Part shown: one piece after another, positions 42,731 through 44,646 of the stretch
Numbering within the stretch: position 1 is the first letter of the stretch
Layout of the letters: each line of letters opens with the position of its first letter
From: Alteromonas lipotrueae
Lineage (GTDB): Bacteria; Pseudomonadota; Gammaproteobacteria; Enterobacterales; Alteromonadaceae
NCBI RefSeq assembly: GCF_019249215.1
Contig: NZ_JAESDI010000024.1
Span: 1-44,646, forward strand
DNA: 44,646 nt
Reading direction: 5' to 3'
Position numbers and translations under genes: made by a program
Notes under the pieces: model-generated
The model's database searches: none
Told to the model about the DNA's origin: nothing
The model's input: only the letters and a program-made list of their open reading frames with translations

Positions 42731-42901
42731 CCTATAAAAAGTAAGGATAAAGTACCTTTAAAACCCATTAAAGTAAGAGAATTACATAAACCAGTTGATG
42801 CGAGCCCATGGCCTAAGTATTATTACGCCGCGCTTAAGCAGGAAGTTTACCTACACCACGTTCTTATTCCTTTAGAACAGGTTAAATTTTTATCACATTA
42901 A
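42731..42901 (+). pseudogene. Orphan reading-frame remnant just before tRNA-Arg
   Basis: An open frame of 56 codons with protein-like composition (VRELHKPVDASPWPKYYYA, then HHVLIPLEQVKFLSH) ends in TAA 12 bases before the tRNA. It continues open to about 42672 upstream but has no ATG, GTG or TTG start. I do not recognise it. It may be the tail of a gene whose front was lost, or an unannotated small gene with an unusual start. Low confidence. Confidence 0.3.
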
Positions 42902-42913
42902 GCCATTTTCAAT

Positions 42914-42990
42914 GCACCCGTAGCTCAGCTGGATAGAGCGTCGCCCTCCGGAGGCGAAGGTCACAGGTTCGAATCCTGTCGGGTGCGCCA
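42914..42990 (+). tRNA. tRNA-Arg (anticodon CCG)
   Basis: A 77-base cloverleaf with CCA encoded: acceptor GCACCCG/CGGGTGC, D arm TAGCTCAGCTGGATAGAGC, anticodon stem TCGCC/GGCGA with the seven-base loop holding CCG (42948-42950), and T arm ACAGGTTCGAATCCTGT. It reads CGG arginine codons. No terminator is evident downstream. Confidence 0.97.
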
Positions 42991-43063
42991 TTTTCCTCGA
43001 ATTCTTGTGTCGAATTTTAAAAGAACAACTGGCCAAGTATAGTTGCGCTTAATCTCTGGTTAT

Positions 43064-44350
43064 TTATAACAACTTTTTAGATGCTTGCTTTCTCAGTCCA
43101 GAAAAAATTGCCTCCGCTACATAGGGGGGAAAGTTATCGGGAATTTTATCTTCGACTTTAGCAATAGCGTTTTCAACATTATCGACAAAGTATTCGTAGT
43201 GTGATGCAGCTTTGTCCGAAGGGTATTTCACCTGCAATGCAGTCGATACAAAATGACGAGGCTGAATATCGTTCCATTTCCAGTGCGTATTTTTACCTTT
43301 TAAAGACATGGACATTTTAATCTTTTGCGGCTGTAAGGCTTTTTTAGTCATTACAGGAAACGCCGACACGACATCATATAAAGGGGTCATTTTATACGTG
43401 TTTTCAGGCTCTAAAAATACGCTAAAATTCTTACCATGACCGTCAATAGCAGCAATTAGCCAAAAGAATATCTGAGTCCTAAAAAAAGTTTCTCTATCTT
43501 TCCCGTTAGACGAAGCCGTGAGCAAATTTAAGCAGTCTGTAATTCCTGGGCCACCATCAGATTGGTATTTTTGAGCAGATGAAATGCCCATTGCCTGACA
43601 AAAATCTTCTTGGGGTAGGCGCATGAGCCATGAACCGTCAGATGCATATTTACGGTCAAAGCGTTCAACGCTTAGAACTTTCTGGTCGCCAAAGTAAAGC
43701 ACCTCTGCATTAGCCACATTAAAATCAAAGGCTCTCGCCAGCTCTAGGCAAATAAATTCGTTCTCACAGCTATCGGTTAAATCGATACCCACTTGCGGTA
43801 ACTCGCCCATGGGTAATTTCATTATGTGACTTGTTGGTGTTGAGCCCGTCGGTTTCACCCATTGTTGGCCAATTTTAAGTAGCGCGGTTTTTTCCTGGGC
43901 GCCAGCAATTGAAATCCGAAAGTCATCATCGTCATTTTCCATTCCAAGCGCTGTATGTTTGTAGCCTTGCAATAACTTCTCAACGTCTAGATCTGACAGC
44001 ACCTTGTAGTTTAGCTGTTGTACAGACTCGGTTTGTTCTGAAACTAATTGAATAGCGCCCACACAATCTTTGCCTACCGCCGCTAAAAGATCGAACGCAT
44101 GTCCAGAGCCTACATTGAACCTAGCCTGTATTTTATTTCGTATGGTTAGACTATCGGGAAGCAAATTGTCGAAGAAGTTATACACTACGTCGCCAGCGTA
44201 TTTTTGCTTAGTAATAGGTAGCGACAAAGAAATAGGCCGTGCGCCTGCGCGCTTCATCCAACGTTCGGTATAAGAAAAATGGAGCCCACCGCTCTTGTCT
44301 TTTAACAGTGTACCTACTTTGACCCCGTTAAGGCTTACCATCAGCTCCAT
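43064..44350 (-). CDS. hipA: HipA, serine/threonine kinase toxin
   Basis: A 428-residue kinase of the hipBA toxin-antitoxin system; E. coli HipA phosphorylates glutamyl-tRNA synthetase, halting translation and favouring persistence. It is very close to the E. coli family type: PLSLSLP-like ISLSLP, NFFDNLLPDS, the autophosphorylation serine S147 in DFRISIAGAQEKTALL, RLPQEDFCQ, catalytic D303 in AAIDGHGKNFSVF and metal-binding D326 in LYDVVSAFPV. All catalytic positions appear intact. ATG 44350 is chosen (AGGAG upstream); it follows the hipB stop by one base. The window end cuts off any upstream regulatory DNA. Confidence 0.95.
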   Translation of the reverse strand: MELMVSLNGVKVGTLLKDKSGGLHFSYTERWMKRAGARPISLSLPITKQKYAGDVVYNFFDNLLPDSLTIRNKIQARFNVGSGHAFDLLAAVGKDCVGAIQLVSEQTESVQQLNYKVLSDLDVEKLLQGYKHTALGMENDDDDFRISIAGAQEKTALLKIGQQWVKPTGSTPTSHIMKLPMGELPQVGIDLTDSCENEFICLELARAFDFNVANAEVLYFGDQKVLSVERFDRKYASDGSWLMRLPQEDFCQAMGISSAQKYQSDGGPGITDCLNLLTASSNGKDRETFFRTQIFFWLIAAIDGHGKNFSVFLEPENTYKMTPLYDVVSAFPVMTKKALQPQKIKMSMSLKGKNTHWKWNDIQPRHFVSTALQVKYPSDKAASHYEYFVDNVENAIAKVEDKIPDNFPPYVAEAIFSGLRKQASKKLL

Positions 44351-44351
44351 A

Positions 44352-44612
44352 TTACCACTCCTGATCCCAGCCACTATCGGTCTTTTGGCCGCTTTCATTT
44401 TCTTGCTTTGGCTTCAGCTCAATAGAGAGACCTAATTCATGCGCAATTTTAAAGAGGGTATCAATACGGGAGGTACCGGCGGAATTTTCAATAGCCGAGA
44501 TGGTTTTTTGCTTTAAACCAACATGCTCGGCCACATCGGTCTGCGTACGTGCCAGATTATTTCGATGCAGCTTTATATAATCAGCCAGTTCTTTTGAGTT
44601 ATTAAGCTTCAT
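44352..44612 (-). CDS. hipB: HipB antitoxin, helix-turn-helix repressor
   Basis: An 86-residue Xre-type DNA-binding protein (RTQTDVAEHVGLKQKTISAIEN is the helix-turn-helix, about 22-43) that neutralises HipA and represses the operon. It keeps a flexible charged tail ending in Trp, as E. coli HipB does, where the terminal Trp docks on HipA. GGAG precedes the ATG at 44612. Only 34 bases of upstream DNA are in the window, so operators cannot be judged. It is coupled to hipA (TAA, one base, ATG). Confidence 0.9.
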   Translation of the reverse strand: MKLNNSKELADYIKLHRNNLARTQTDVAEHVGLKQKTISAIENSAGTSRIDTLFKIAHELGLSIELKPKQENESGQKTDSGWDQEW

Positions 44613-44646
44613 TATGTTTCTCCACTATTAACCCCCTTCAAGGTAT

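Noticed and set aside
44612..44646. HipB operators of the TATCC-N8-GGATA type
   Set aside because: Only 34 bases remain before the window end and no matching half-site pair is present in them.
1..44646. CRISPR arrays and tandem repeats
   Set aside because: No regularly spaced direct repeats with unique spacers were seen anywhere; the direct repeats at 10833-10897 are only two copies each.

Overview
The window looks like chromosomal DNA of a marine gammaproteobacterium, most likely a member of the Alteromonadaceae (Alteromonas/Glaciecola type). This rests on moderate G+C content, on housekeeping proteins of gammaproteobacterial type (SlmA, RadC, CoaBC, L28/L33, MutM, CoaD, KdkA, UbiCA, UbiK, Rep), on a PagL-type lipid A deacylase, and on a c5-type cytochrome. 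The genus is inferred from general protein character, not from a database comparison.

Layout. 1-430: the 3' end of a 5S rRNA gene with its terminator, closing an rRNA operon, followed by a detached 30-bp relic of a second 5S gene. 434-2768: a lipid A deacylase whose Shine-Dalgarno sequence lies in a hairpin, then two tandemly duplicated periplasmic solute-binding-like proteins. 2837-8063: the SOS mutagenesis cassette imuA-imuB-dnaE2, driven by a promoter buried in a long palindrome containing a perfect LexA box. 8143-12576: a DUF1820/DUF885/membrane-protein cluster divergent from a secreted M28 peptidase. 12940-13776: an isolated A/T-rich glycosyltransferase. 13888-16729: slmA and coaBC, divergent from radC.

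16824-22328 is an envelope polysaccharide region: a yjbEFGH (gfcABCD-like) exopolysaccharide operon with an internal terminator, then a convergent TagD-like cytidylyltransferase and CDP-glycerol glycerophosphotransferase-like pair. It sits between radC and rpmB-rpmG-mutM, genes that are neighbours in E. coli. 22694-27065 holds rpmB, rpmG, mutM, coaD, the Kdo kinase gene kdkA and a divergent heptosyltransferase-like gene (LPS inner core).

27156-31284 is a tightly packed three-gene unit (small phosphate-binding-like periplasmic protein, outer-membrane barrel, membrane GGDEF-EAL protein) that I read as a candidate periplasmic-ligand-to-c-di-GMP signalling module; it is the most interesting candidate system here. 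31439-34849 is kbl-tdh-glpE-glpG with all start and stop codons overlapping. 34887-39410 has a solitary secreted FliL-like protein, ubiCA, ubiK and rep. 39522-42637 has a GAF-GAF-GGDEF protein with a degenerate EAL domain and a cytochrome c5. The window ends with tRNA-Arg(CCG) and a complete hipBA toxin-antitoxin operon.

Two themes recur: outer-membrane and surface-glycan remodelling (PagL, rhamnosyltransferase-like, YjbEFGH, TagD/TagB-like, KdkA, heptosyltransferase), and c-di-GMP signalling (two large GGDEF/EAL proteins). I saw no insertion sequence, prophage or CRISPR array.
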